NCBI GenBank assembly: GCA_030737835.1
Contig: CM060854.1
Location: 6,272,860-6,336,859, forward strand
DNA length: 64,000 bases
Direction: 5' to 3'
From: Acorus gramineus
Lineage: Eukaryota > Streptophyta > Magnoliopsida > Acorales > Acoraceae
This document shows positions 1-9,991 of the stretch, piece by piece; position 1 is the stretch's first letter, and each line of letters opens with the position of its first letter. The position numbers were made by a program, and so were the translations under genes. Under the pieces are notes generated by a model. That model was given only the letters and a program-made list of their open reading frames with translations. It had not been told where the DNA came from and did no database searches.

Positions 1-312
1 TCTCATCTACGTTTTCCCTTTCCCTCAGGGGTGCTGTTTATCTATCAATTTGTATGCTTTGGACGCATGCCACAGTTTTATAAAGAAATTGTAGTAGTGT
101 GCCTACCATTTCTCGAGAAAAAAAAAATTCCATTTTTAATTTTTTAGGTCTCAATTTCATTATAGATAGCTAATGATTCTTGTTTATTTGATATTCTTTT
201 ATCTCGATGATTAAATTTTGTCTTTCTATAATAAAATCATCTTTTTTCGCTTATATTAATATATATTTTATTTATAATTAAATTTGAATGGTAAAAATAT
301 GAGTAAATTAAA
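1..312. other. AT-rich intergenic DNA, no gene seen
   Basis: Low-complexity AT-rich sequence with no recognisable coding region. It ends in the left target-site duplication (304-312) of the adjoining MULE-like element. Confidence 0.6.
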
Positions 313-536
313 GGGAAAATGATAAAAAAATCTCCTTAAAGTTAGAAATCCCCAAATCAGACACTTTTTAAAATTATACATAAAAAAGTCTCATTTCATA
401 ATTTTGAAAACACAAAAGACTAATCTACCCTTATGTAAATACATTATTAACATCCCTTTAACCCTTGTTAGGTTATTAGGTTATTTCACATCAAAAACCT
501 ATTTTTATTATAAAACAACAATCTCTCTTTATATAA

Positions 537-657
537 CCCAAATCAATCCTCTTAGAAGTTTTGTTATTATAAATCTATTGTGCGCTTCTTATATATATAT
601 ATATAAACCCAAATCAATCCTCTTAGAAGTTTTGTTATTATAAATCTATTGTGCGCT

Positions 658-675
<18 letters not shown>
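537..675. repeat. 71-bp tandem duplication inside MULE-like copy 1
   Basis: Two nearly identical units start at 537 and 608 (CCCAAATCAATCCTCTTAGA...). The related element near 37.7 kb has this segment only once, so the duplication arose in this copy. Confidence 0.8.

Positions 676-709
<34 letters not shown>
663..709. repeat. (TA)n microsatellite
   Basis: Uninterrupted TA dinucleotide run of about 47 bases inside the MULE-like element, directly after the second 71-bp unit. Likely length-polymorphic. Confidence 0.9.
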
Positions 710-711
<2 letters not shown>

Positions 712-1466
712 TACATGACGTTGTTTATCATTTTTCATTATGTATAATCATAATATCTAATTTAAATCTGTGTTGTGCACCTAATGCAACAGATGACATT
801 TTGATATTCTAAATCCTTATTCATTTTTTTTTTTTTTTGCTTGGTTATTCAAATTTTTATAACGTCATAAGTACATATCCATTTTTTTTAAAAAAATATC
901 AACATTTAATAGAGTTTATCATTAAAAACTCAAATTATATTGGCACATATCTCACAAAATCCATCTAATCACAAAGAATTTAGAATAAAAAAAAGTTATA
1001 CATGAGAATGTGTGAAATACATTAACAAAAATAAGAAGGTAAAATATTTTAATAAAGTTAGGAGGTATAGAATATGTTAAGGATCTAATTACATAAGGGT
1101 AGAATAGTCTTTTGTGTTTCTAAAATTGTAAAATGAGATTTTTTTAAGTGTAATTTTAAAAAGTGATTGATTTGGGTATTTTTAATTTTTAAGAAATTTT
1201 TTTTTACCATTTTCTCTAAATTAAACTATATTTTTCTTTCCTATGTACAACTACGAAGGAGCATAATTGGTACAATATATCCGCACTAAATACTTTTTTT
1301 TGTCAGGATTATATATATTCTCGTTTATCTCTTTATTCGGTTCAAGAAACAAACATGGATTAAAAAGTTTAGGGTGCTGTTACACCCAGATCTGAAAAAT
1401 TAAAAAATTTAATATATTATGATGTATATATAAGCTTATCATTCTCCTAAAAGTTGCGGTTAAAAT

Positions 1467-2429
1467 CAATGTTCTAAAAAGCGCCATTAAACGGCGCCTA
1501 GTCGGCGCTTTAGGCGGAGGCCGGTGTTACCTGCATCTCCCAGGCCCTAGGCGGCTTGACCCAATCGGGCGTCTAGGTGGGCCTAGTCGGCCCAATCTTT
1601 AGCTGCCGCTGCTGCATATTCAGAGGTGACGGAGTCGGAACGGGACCGATCGACGATGGGATGGGTGACAGGGTCGGGGAACGCCGGGAGGGGTGACGGA
1701 GTCGGGACGGTGACCAATCGACGCTGAGAGAGGTGATGGAGTCGGGGACGTTGACCGGGATGAGGAGTTGGTGGCTTGTGAAGGTGCTGAATGATGGGAG
1801 GAGCCGAGGAGGTGCTTCAGTTGGTGCTTTTGGGGGTGGGTGAAAAACCAGAGAATGAAAGGGAAGAGAGACATTTATGCATGAGACAAAAGGCTATTTT
1901 CGAGGCTCAGAACCTGTTTTGTGTGGACACTCGGAAATACTTTGATCAGACGATGTGAGGTTACTGCAAGAGTCAGATATAAGTACACCATTGATAATAT
2001 AAAAAACAACACAATAAAATATTATTATTATATAATGTGTACTTTAGGTAAATAAAATAAATGGAGTCTAAATTTTAATAAAACGAATATAATTTTTGAT
2101 AAAAATATTAATCCCAATGAAAATCATAATGATTTTTTAAAAAATTAAATAATAATTTTTAATTCGACAACTCATTGATAAAATTATGAAAGGGATTGAA
2201 CATTCAAAATATAAATATTTAAAGTTCAATCTTAGATAACAATTTTATATTTTTATATTTATCCTAAAAATTTTTCAATTCAATTTTTAAATCAGTATTC
2301 ATGAACAAATTAATAATTCATGGCATCATGCATAATATTGATGAATCTTCATTTATTATATCAGTGATTAAAACAATAATACGTGTCTAATGTTTTTTTT
2401 AGTTTTTTTATTACAGAAACTTGTGATTG

Positions 2430-2461
<32 letters not shown>

Positions 2462-2566
2462 TATTTTGTATTATTAAAATAGTGACAGATTAATCCCTGT
2501 CTAGCCGATTAATCCCTAGTTCCCTCTCAATCACCCAACTAGTGCCTAGCGCATTTCAGAACATTG
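1467..2566. mobile_element. hAT-like non-autonomous DNA transposon (1.1 kb)
   Basis: The ends are CAATGTTCT (1467) and AGAACATTG (ending 2566), perfect 9-bp terminal inverts; similarity continues inward (AAAAGCGCC against GGCACTAGGCGC-type sequence). Exact 8-bp duplications GTTAAAAT flank it at 1459-1466 and 2567-2574. An 8-bp TSD is typical of the hAT superfamily. The left third (1480-1880) is strikingly GC-rich for this neighbourhood and contains three imperfect repeats of a GGTGACGGAGTCGG-containing unit. No transposase domain was recognised. Superfamily assignment rests on TSD length and TIRs only. Confidence 0.8.
1622..1775. repeat. Imperfect GC-rich tandem repeats within the hAT-like element
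   Basis: Three diverged units each contain GGTGA(C/T)GGAGTCGG(A/G)AC followed by a GACCGATCGACG-like stretch. They start near 1625, 1695 and 1733. The composition differs sharply from the AT-rich remainder of the element. Confidence 0.55.
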
Positions 2567-3158
2567 GTTAAAATTAGTCTTTGGTAAAATAAATTTTTGA
2601 CCCCTTGACTACACGGAGGTCCTCAAATCTAAAAAAAAAATGATTAAAATTATTTTATCATAAACATTTATATATATATACATATTCTATTTTGAAGTTC
2701 ACATTTCGATTGAAATGAATTGTCAATTGAATTTTATTTTAAATTATAAGCTCCAAACTAATATTTTTGAACTTCAAATTTTGATTTAAAATTTTATCTC
2801 TTATGTTTTAAAAATAACACAACAGCCTTTATGGAAAAAGCTAAATGATTTTTTCAAATAAATTAATTTAATCAATTTAGTGCATAAACTATCTTGAAAA
2901 TTAACTCTAAATGAGCCCTAATTAGAAGCCATCATTGGAGTATGTATTGACCATGTTTATTGCAGTTTTAATTTACAAATTATAGATTATATCTTATAGA
3001 TTATAGATTTTTACATTATCTGATAAGCAGTAGACATGTTCGTTATTGTTGTAAAAAATAAATGAATAAGCATCATGCTTATTATAATAGGTTGTAGAAT
3101 AATTTTTGCTATGTAATTGTCAAAAATACCTATTTAAACTATAGAAAAGAAGAATTTA
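2567..3158. other. AT-rich intergenic DNA, no gene seen
   Basis: AT-rich sequence with simple local repeats (ATAGATTATAGATT near 2985-3010). No coding region or bounded element was recognised. Confidence 0.5.
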
Positions 3159-3166
3159 GGAGGAGG

Positions 3167-3948
3167 CAGGGACGGACTCAAAACTTAATTCTGGGGTGGA
3201 CTGAATTAAATTTTCTTAGGAAAAATTTATTCTATAAGAAAAAAAGAGTTTAGTAAAATTTTATATAGGAAAACAAGTTCATATTTAAAATAAATAGGAG
3301 AAATTAATTCCAAATTTCTTTTAATACATTTTTTTTTTAAATCTCTCAACTATTTTGTTGTAATAAAACACCTTCATGGTGGCGGTTATATATTTTTTTC
3401 TAAGTTTTTTTTTCCATCCAATGTCATTTGTATGTATGGGTTGGTTATTTCATAAGTGAACAACAAAAAAGGAGATAATGATTAAAAAAACATGTAACCA
3501 CTTAATAGTGTTTTGGTATATTAAAAAGTCAAGAGATCTACAAAATAAATAGTTAAAAAATGCCTGGAATTAGTTTTTCCAAGTAAATAAAATTTAAATA
3601 TTAGATTAAAAAACTAACAAAAAATGACACGTATATGTACATAAATAGTCATTGTGGAATCACATGATAGTATACATGACCAAGTTGTCAACAATGTAAA
3701 AATATTTAACAAACCATGTTCATTTAAAATAGGATATTTTGCACAAATAAAATATTTTTGTTTTTATGTGTATTTAATTTTATCACTTTTTATTTTTATT
3801 TTTTTGAAAGACTTTCTTTCTTTGGATTTTGTGTGAATGAGTTGATTTTCTATTTATATCCTTAATCGGTTACTATATATGTAAAATAAATATTGCAGAA
3901 TGTAGGCCGGGTTATAGCCCGGCCTAGTCCACCAATAAATCCGCCCTT
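3167..3948. mobile_element. Probable hAT-like MITE
   Basis: The left end CAGGGACGGACTCAA and the right end, read inverted, AAGGGCGGATTTATT are imperfect inverts. The flanking octamers GGAGGAGG (3159-3166) and GGAGTAGG (3949-3956) match at 7 of 8 positions, as expected for an old hAT-type TSD. The interior is AT-rich, with a 60-aa frame (3654-3836) that looks like chance. The boundaries could be off by a base or two. Confidence 0.5.
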
Positions 3949-3956
3949 GGAGTAGG

Positions 3957-5039
3957 TGAGATGATATTTATTATTAGTAAAAAAAAAAAAAATTCAAAAT
4001 AAAAATTATTTAAAGCTATCCGTAATCTATAATCTCAGAAAAATCATTTATCCAGTTTTCAGATTTTGATATTGTGAAGTTATTTTTAATTTAAATATGT
4101 TTAAATAAATTTAAATAAACATGTAAAAACTATGTATTTTAATCTAAGTTCTATGATATACACCTTATAAATTTTAACATATACATTCACTCATGAGCAT
4201 GGATTTGCCTTCAATGACCTAATATGGCGTTTTCGTTTGGAATAAAAGGAATTCGATCCTCTGAACTGTACTATGAAAACTAAAGCACACTTGTCTGAAA
4301 AGTGCCACTCCTATCAAAACTTTTGGTGGACCCCTTTTATTCAATTATCATATTTTTAGTTCTTTCTTAAATTCTCTTGAATTGCGGCAAATAAAGTTTC
4401 TTTATATGTCCTTAAAGTTAAGCATGCATGATTCTCAAAATATAATTAAAGATATTGTAAATAAAGTATTTTAAATAGATTTAATTTATAAAAAACACAT
4501 TTTTTTGTGTTCTTTTAAAAGTAATATTTTTATATTAAAATTTTAAATAAATTTTTAATTAAATCTATTTTTTAGAATGTGTTTAATAACATTTTTTAAT
4601 TTTATATTTAATTAAAAATAAAATCATTTTATTTAAATAACGAGTTCATATTATAAAATGATTTTTATACGTTTTTGTTAGTTTTTTTTAATTGAAATTG
4701 ATGAGTACTGATGACTCTACTGCTGCTGACTGAATTCTATCGGAATATTAATTTATCTACCCAAATAATAGGAATAAAGACGTATAGTAATAATCCAGAT
4801 ACTTTTCAATAAAATAAAATAAAATAATCCAGACATAATGAAATAAAATATTGCCGTAAATATTCCAATGCATTAAACGTTCGTATACGTGAAAATGGAA
4901 ATGCAGGATGTTGACCATACCAAGTTGATTGACGCGTTTATCATTTATATTAATATAATCACGTGTTTTATTTCCTAATTGATCAGGAATCCATCTATCA
5001 CAGCCGTCCATCAAGCTACAATGGTCTGCAAAGCCCACC
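3957..5039. other. AT-rich intergenic DNA, no gene seen
   Basis: AT-rich DNA upstream of the methyltransferase-like gene. A short pentanucleotide repeat (AAAATA-type, about 4806-4828) is present. The 100-aa minus-strand frame at 4757-5059 has no recognisable domain and I treat it as chance. Confidence 0.5.
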
Positions 5040-5622
5040 ATAAAAAGCTGCCAAAACAATTCTCACATGACAGTCGACCTTCCAGTCCAGGCTGTATCAG
5101 AGGTGTGGGTCCCACCACCAAAACACAATCCTATCCGTCCACGTGTCATCACCGGTCCCGATAAGACGTCTTGGCCAGCGATGCCCATCACGAGCCAACG
5201 AAACCGTGACTGCGTTTCCATTTTTCAAAAATTACAATCAATGCCACGATGGCATTTTCGATATTACCTGAAAAATCAAGTGGCGAAAAAGCGACCCCCC
5301 AGACCCACCACTTGCGCCAAACGCCGCGTAGTGACCGGGGAGAGCCGGTCATTCACGCCGTGTGGGGCCCTGTGACCGACACGATCCGGTAACCCGCAAA
5401 AAATTGATAAAACCCCAGCTGCGGAGACGGGAACGGAGAAGACCGAATCCGGATCAGGAAGAGAGAGAAGGAATTAATGCATTCCAATTTTGCCCCTCCC
5501 GCACCACTCTATTTCCAAACCCTGCCCCTCGCCCCCCTCATCGGCGCCAACCACACCTCCGCCCGCTTTTGTTCCCGCTAAAGCCAAGTTAGGGTTTCTT
5601 TTCGTTCCTTTTTAGGGTTTTT
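5040..5622 (+). promoter_or_regulatory. Promoter and 5' leader region of the methyltransferase-like gene
   Basis: Composition switches here from AT-rich to GC-rich, ending in a pyrimidine-rich leader directly before the ATG at 5623. A G-box/ABRE-like core CACGTG sits at 5140-5145 in the context TCCACGTGTCATC. No clear TATA box was found and the transcription start cannot be placed from sequence. Small frames in this stretch (for example 5067-5375) look like compositional artefacts. Confidence 0.45.
5140..5145. promoter_or_regulatory. G-box (CACGTG)
   Basis: A perfect palindromic CACGTG followed by TC, the arrangement bound by bZIP/bHLH factors and typical of ABA-response elements. It lies about 480 bp upstream of the start codon at 5623. 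Function is inferred from the motif and position. Confidence 0.4.
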
Positions 5623-7098
5623 ATGGAGCCGAAATCGAGGAGAATTCGCAGGATTTTCATACGATTCCTTCTGTTTGGGGTGTCGATTCTCCTCCTCTGC
5701 TACGTCTACGTCGTCACCGTCTTCTCCACCGCCGGCGACGGCGTCTTCAGCGTCTTCTCCGGCGCCGGCGGCGGAGGAAGAAAGGCTTTCATCCTCGGCG
5801 GAGGTGAGGATCCCGCCCTTCGCCGCCTCTGGACGAGCCGGGAGTGGCGGAAGGTGGTGGACTACCACTCCTCCGTCTTCCAGGACCTCATCGTCGAGGG
5901 CTTCCTCTCGCCGACCTCTAAAACCCTCGCCGTCTCCACCGGCGGTCGGGGGCAGGACGTCTTCGCCCTCCGCGAGATCGGCGTCCCCGACTCGATTGGC
6001 GTGTCTAACAAACCGTCCGCGCCTCTGGTCGCCTCCGGCCACCCCCTCAACCAGCCGTTCAACGACGACACCTTCGACTTCGCCTTCGTTGGCCGCGGGT
6101 CCTTCGAAAAGTCCACAAATCCGCCGCGGCTCGCGTCGGAGATCGGGCGGGTTTTGAAGCCCGATGGGTTCGTCGCCGTCCACACTGCCTCGGCCGGTGA
6201 CCACTACAGCTTCAATTCCCTCCTCGACATCTTCAACTGCTGCCGCCTCATCCGGTCCCGGGAGATCGACGGCCCAGATTCGTCGGCTTTCCGCGAGGTC
6301 GTGCTGCAGAAGCGGGAGCCCGACGCACTCCGCATTGACGGTGATTCTGTGAATACGTGCTCCATCCCGGACTACAAGCGGGAATTGGTCCGCTCCGCGG
6401 AGCCGCTCATCACGGAGGAGCCATTGAAGCCGTGGATCACGCTGAAGAAGAACATCAAGAACATTAAATACCTTCCATCGATCGTCGACATCAGCTTCAA
6501 GAGGAGGTACGTCTATGTGGACGTTGGCTCCCGGAGCTACGGCTCCAGCATTGTGAGCTGGTTCAAGAAGCAGTACCCGAAGAATAATAGGACGTTCGAG
6601 ATCTACGCGATCGAGGCTGACCCGGAGTTTCACGCGGAGTACAAGACGAAAAAGGGAGTGGCTTTGCTGCCGTACGCGGCGTGGGTCCGCAATGAGACAC
6701 TCCAGTTCGAGATCAATGGCGACCCGGATAAGAAACACGATGAGAAGGGCGGGCGGGGGATGGGTCGGATTAGGCCGTCCGAGTTGAGTTCGGATTCGAC
6801 CGCGGCTGCCATCCCGGGGTTTGATTTCGCGGAGTGGCTGCGCAGCACGGTGTCCAAGACCGACTATGTTGTTATGAAGATGGATGTGGAGGGGACGGAG
6901 TTCGATCTGATACCGAGATTATTTGAGACGGGCACTATTTGTTTGATCGATGAGTTGTTCTTGGAGTGCCATTACAACCGGTGGCAGAGGTGCTGCCCCG
7001 GGGAGAGGAGCTCGAAGTACAAGAAGACGTACTGGCAGTGCTTGGAGCTGTTTTCGTCTCTCAGAGAGAGTGGGGTCCTTGTGCATCAGTGGTGGTGA
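5623..7098 (+). CDS. Membrane-anchored methyltransferase-like protein with FkbM-like C-terminal domain
   Basis: Intronless gene for 491 aa. Residues about 12-35 form one hydrophobic segment after a basic start (MEPKSRRIRR), suggesting a type II signal anchor in the endomembrane system. Residues about 95-190 resemble a class I SAM-dependent methyltransferase half, with a TFDFAF strand and a RVLKPDGFVAVHT motif. Residues about 290-480 resemble the FkbM family: YVYVDVGSRSYGSS, an acidic EIYAIEADPEF motif and VVMKMDVEGTEFDLIP. The conserved C-terminal ECHYNRWQRCCPG motif marks a plant family annotated in Arabidopsis as SAM-dependent methyltransferase superfamily (DUF7870-type). The substrate is unknown. 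The usual glycine-rich SAM loop is weak in the first half (STGGRGQD), so activity is not assured. The start is the first ATG after a long leader and lies just before the anchor. GC-rich codon use creates long shadow frames on both strands. Confidence 0.9.
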   Translation: MEPKSRRIRRIFIRFLLFGVSILLLCYVYVVTVFSTAGDGVFSVFSGAGGGGRKAFILGGGEDPALRRLWTSREWRKVVDYHSSVFQDLIVEGFLSPTSKTLAVSTGGRGQDVFALREIGVPDSIGVSNKPSAPLVASGHPLNQPFNDDTFDFAFVGRGSFEKSTNPPRLASEIGRVLKPDGFVAVHTASAGDHYSFNSLLDIFNCCRLIRSREIDGPDSSAFREVVLQKREPDALRIDGDSVNTCSIPDYKRELVRSAEPLITEEPLKPWITLKKNIKNIKYLPSIVDISFKRRYVYVDVGSRSYGSSIVSWFKKQYPKNNRTFEIYAIEADPEFHAEYKTKKGVALLPYAAWVRNETLQFEINGDPDKKHDEKGGRGMGRIRPSELSSDSTAAAIPGFDFAEWLRSTVSKTDYVVMKMDVEGTEFDLIPRLFETGTICLIDELFLECHYNRWQRCCPGERSSKYKKTYWQCLELFSSLRESGVLVHQWW

Positions 7099-8771
7099 AT
7101 TCTGCTGTTTTGATCTCAGGAAATGATGAAAAATTGCGCAGAATGCCGCGGTATATGTTCATTCTTTTATAGTTTTCATCATTTGATAGATGGTTTTCAT
7201 TTTTTTTTTAAGTTTCTGTCAAAGCTGATGAAGAATTCACAGTTTTGTTTATTTCACAATTAGTCATTGTTTCTGTTTCATAAGCAATTGATGCTCCATT
7301 TTTTTTCTTTTTCTTTTCATTAGGTTTTTATCAAATTGTAATGACACTCGATTCGATTATTGATTTTTTCAGCATTGAATTCAATTCTTGTAGATGTCAA
7401 TGAACTTATAAGTGATTGCCAAGTGAACAATGGTAGAAGATTCAGTGTTCAAAAATATTGTAAAATGGTGCATGGACATCATCTATCACGGATAGTGACG
7501 ATACACGTAAATATTGATCTTGACATCTTACAGTGTCAATATTTGTGTATTGCTGTAGAACTTCTTTCAAAGTCTGAACTGTATATTTGCCTTCCTGTTT
7601 CTCCTAGAAGACATGCTTTGTGCAGGAATCGCAGTGCATGATGTAAAAAATTAAGAACTCTTATGTATTGGATAAGATATTTTGCTGAAAATCAGAGTGA
7701 GAGTAGGTTTGTAAATGTGTGGACATATGATCCCTTTCTCACTGAAAACATTTGCAGGCATGAAAATTGTGTTTCCCCCCATTTTATCGTACTATTTCTT
7801 CTTGTTTCATGTTTAGCAAGTTCACAACTAACTTTCCTTTTTAGATGCTTCTGAGCTGTGTATGAATGCAAAGGACAAACTATTTTATTCCATTACTGCA
7901 CTATGATACTTTGTATGCTGTTGTTTTCTCGACTTTGAATTTAATTAAGAACTTAGTAAATGAAATACAGTGAAGTGCAACTGGCGAAGTGCTTATTGGT
8001 GGGTGGTTGATTTATTAAAGTTTTTGTTTTGGCAGTAGAAGTAGATAGCTTTTTCTGAAGGTTTTTTGCTTTGGTAGGTGAAGCAAAGTAGACTTTATTT
8101 GGTTGATTCGTTTGTGATAGGTTACCAACTTACACCATTGGCCTTAGCAAGAGAATTTTATTTGGGATTGATGGCCTTGTGGTATGCAGCGTGTGGTATT
8201 AATTGATGTTGTCCACCTGAGTAGCCTTCATGTGATCGTGGGGGTAACGGTTTGATGATTGGGGGGATGTGTAAATTAGTTTGCCTTATCTCCTTCGAGG
8301 TTAGTTCACCAAAATTTTACTTGTGTAAATTGATAAAAGGTCTGTGTTCTCTTCACTCCCGAACAAATACAAACAAAAGAGAGAACTTGCATGCTTTTAT
8401 TCCAGAATGGGAATCTATTTGGCATATTCTGAGCATGTGCTGGATGAAGGTGGTTATGGTTATGTTGGGACCCATACCTTAGTGTTAACTAGTATATCAC
8501 CAACTGTGCTTGATTTTAATTGTGTTGTAGCAGTATCTCTGATAGCTTTCCAAGGAATCTCCTGAACTTGATTTTAACTATTGCTTTAGTAGTGTCTGTG
8601 AGAACTGTTAAGGAATTTCCAGAAGCCTAGATTCTGGTAGAGTTCTGCTGAAGCATCCTTAAACTTGGACTCACATCTTAGTGGGGTGTTGAGGGTCCTA
8701 AACTTGGGCATCATTTTTTTTTCACAATGTGGCCACTCGTGGGACCTTGTCCGGCTATCCTAAGTGAGCAA
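7099..8771. other. 3' flank of the methyltransferase-like gene, no further gene seen
   Basis: T-rich sequence typical of 3' untranslated or downstream DNA. Short frames of 63-93 aa (for example 7360-7641) show no domain or codon bias. Some of it may be transcribed with the upstream gene, but sequence alone cannot show that. Confidence 0.45.
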
Positions 8772-9195
8772 CTGTGGAGCACGGATATAGACACATGACA
8801 CAACACCGTATGGACACTGTGACATGATAAATCTTGAGAAATTAGGACATGAATGACAATGAATTAAATTAAATATATATAATATATAATTATAATTATT
8901 TTGAAAAAAAATGGAGCAAGTTGATATATCTATAATAGTGTGTTATCCATAAACTCCATTAAGATTTTAACATTATTTAACTTCATGTAAGCATAAACAT
9001 TAAAATAAGTATTGTGATTTTAAAATAGTGCGTCCATGCTATGTCCATCACATGTCCAATATGCATTCAAAATTCAGGAAATTAACTTTTGAATTTTAGA
9101 CATGTTTGAAATGTGTTCGACATGTGCCCAATGCGTGCCTTGTCATATCATGATCGTGTCCTATATGTGTTCATTGAAATGTCCATGCTTCCTAG
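8772..9195. mobile_element. hAT-like MITE (424 bp)
   Basis: The left end is CTGTGGAGCACGGATA and the right end, read inverted, is CTAGGAAGCATGGACA: imperfect TIRs. Flanking octamers GTGAGCAA (8764-8771) and GCGAGCAA (9196-9203) match at 7 of 8. The size, the TSD length and the repeated CACGGACAC-like terminal motifs fit a hAT-derived MITE. No coding capacity. Confidence 0.65.
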
Positions 9196-9266
9196 GCGAG
9201 CAATGACCCCTTAATTTATGTGAGCCTCGAAGGATTATTGAAGGTGGTACATGTGCTAGTTATGGT

Positions 9267-9983
9267 CAAGGCCGGTCTTAAGCATAGGTAGGCGACCTAG
9301 GCGGTCGCTTAGAGCCCCCACAGGCCACATGAGGCCCTTGAATCTCAAAAAAAGATTATTTATCCCTATTTTATCGGGCTTTTTTATTTTATTTTTGTAT
9401 TTGAATTATTTTATTTTAATTTTAAAATCTTTTCCATATTTTGTCTATATTCTATTTTAGCTATTTTGTTTCCAATTTATTGTGATTCATTTTATTTATT
9501 ATTTTATTTTCAAAGAAGAAACTCTGTTCACGTGTTATTTTTCATTTTTATTTATTTTGTTATTCTTTTTTAGTTTGTTTTTATCTTCTTTTTTATTTTC
9601 TTTCTATTATTCCCTATTTTTTATGGGGGTTTAGTGCTTTGTTATTTGATAACATCTATTTTTCTATATTTTGTTGAGATTTTATTTTAATTAGTATATG
9701 ATTTACAAAGAACAAAGTCATATTTGGTCACATGTTTTATTTATTTTCATTTTTTGTTCTTCTGTTTATTTTTCTTTCTTTGTATTTTAGATTTTATGTT
9801 ATGTTTTTTAATAATTTTAAAATTTATCCATATTTTCTTTTTGTTTATTCATTTAGTTTTATTTGTTCCTTTTTGTTAGGCTTAAAGCATTAAAAATTAA
9901 ACTTTAAAAATGAAAAAAAAAATGAATTTAGGGGTCCCACACCTAGGGCCCATTTCTCTCAGTCAATCTCAAGACCGATCCTG
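9267..9983. mobile_element. hAT-like MITE (717 bp)
   Basis: The left end CAAGGCCGGTCTTAAG and the inverted right end CAGGATCGGTCTTGAG form TIRs. The flanking octamers GTTATGGT (9259-9266) and GTTATCGT (9984-9991) match at 7 of 8. The subterminal GGTAGGCGACCTAGGCGGTCGC and the right-hand CCTAGGGCCC are of a kind common in plant intergenic repeats. The interior is T-rich with no transposase. Confidence 0.7.
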
Positions 9984-9991
9984 GTTATCGT

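Larger units (their letters stand above)
313..1216. mobile_element. MULE-like non-autonomous DNA transposon (long-TIR MITE), copy 1
   Basis: The first roughly 150 bases reappear as an imperfect inverted repeat at the right end. The left end starts GGGAAAATGATAAAAAAATC and the right end closes with CATTTTCTC. Exact 9-bp direct repeats TAAATTAAA flank it at 304-312 and 1217-1225. Long TIRs with a 9-bp TSD are the hallmark of Mutator-like elements. No transposase frame is present, so it is non-autonomous. The interior holds a 71-bp tandem duplication and a TA microsatellite. A second, degraded copy lies at about 37504-38262. Confidence 0.82.

Noticed and set aside
404-643. 79-aa plus-strand frame as a gene
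   Set aside because: Lies inside the MULE-like element and reads through its tandem duplication; low-complexity composition.
1620-1874. 84-aa minus-strand frame as a gene
   Set aside because: Lies entirely in a hAT-like element made of imperfect repeats; Ser/Pro-rich with no domain.
4757-5059. 100-aa minus-strand frame as a small gene
   Set aside because: No recognisable domain, and it overlaps the likely promoter of the methyltransferase-like gene.
5578-6738. 386-aa open frame on the minus strand opposite the methyltransferase-like gene
   Set aside because: It is an artefact of GC-rich third codon positions on the plus strand; it has no domain and its codon bias mirrors the real gene.
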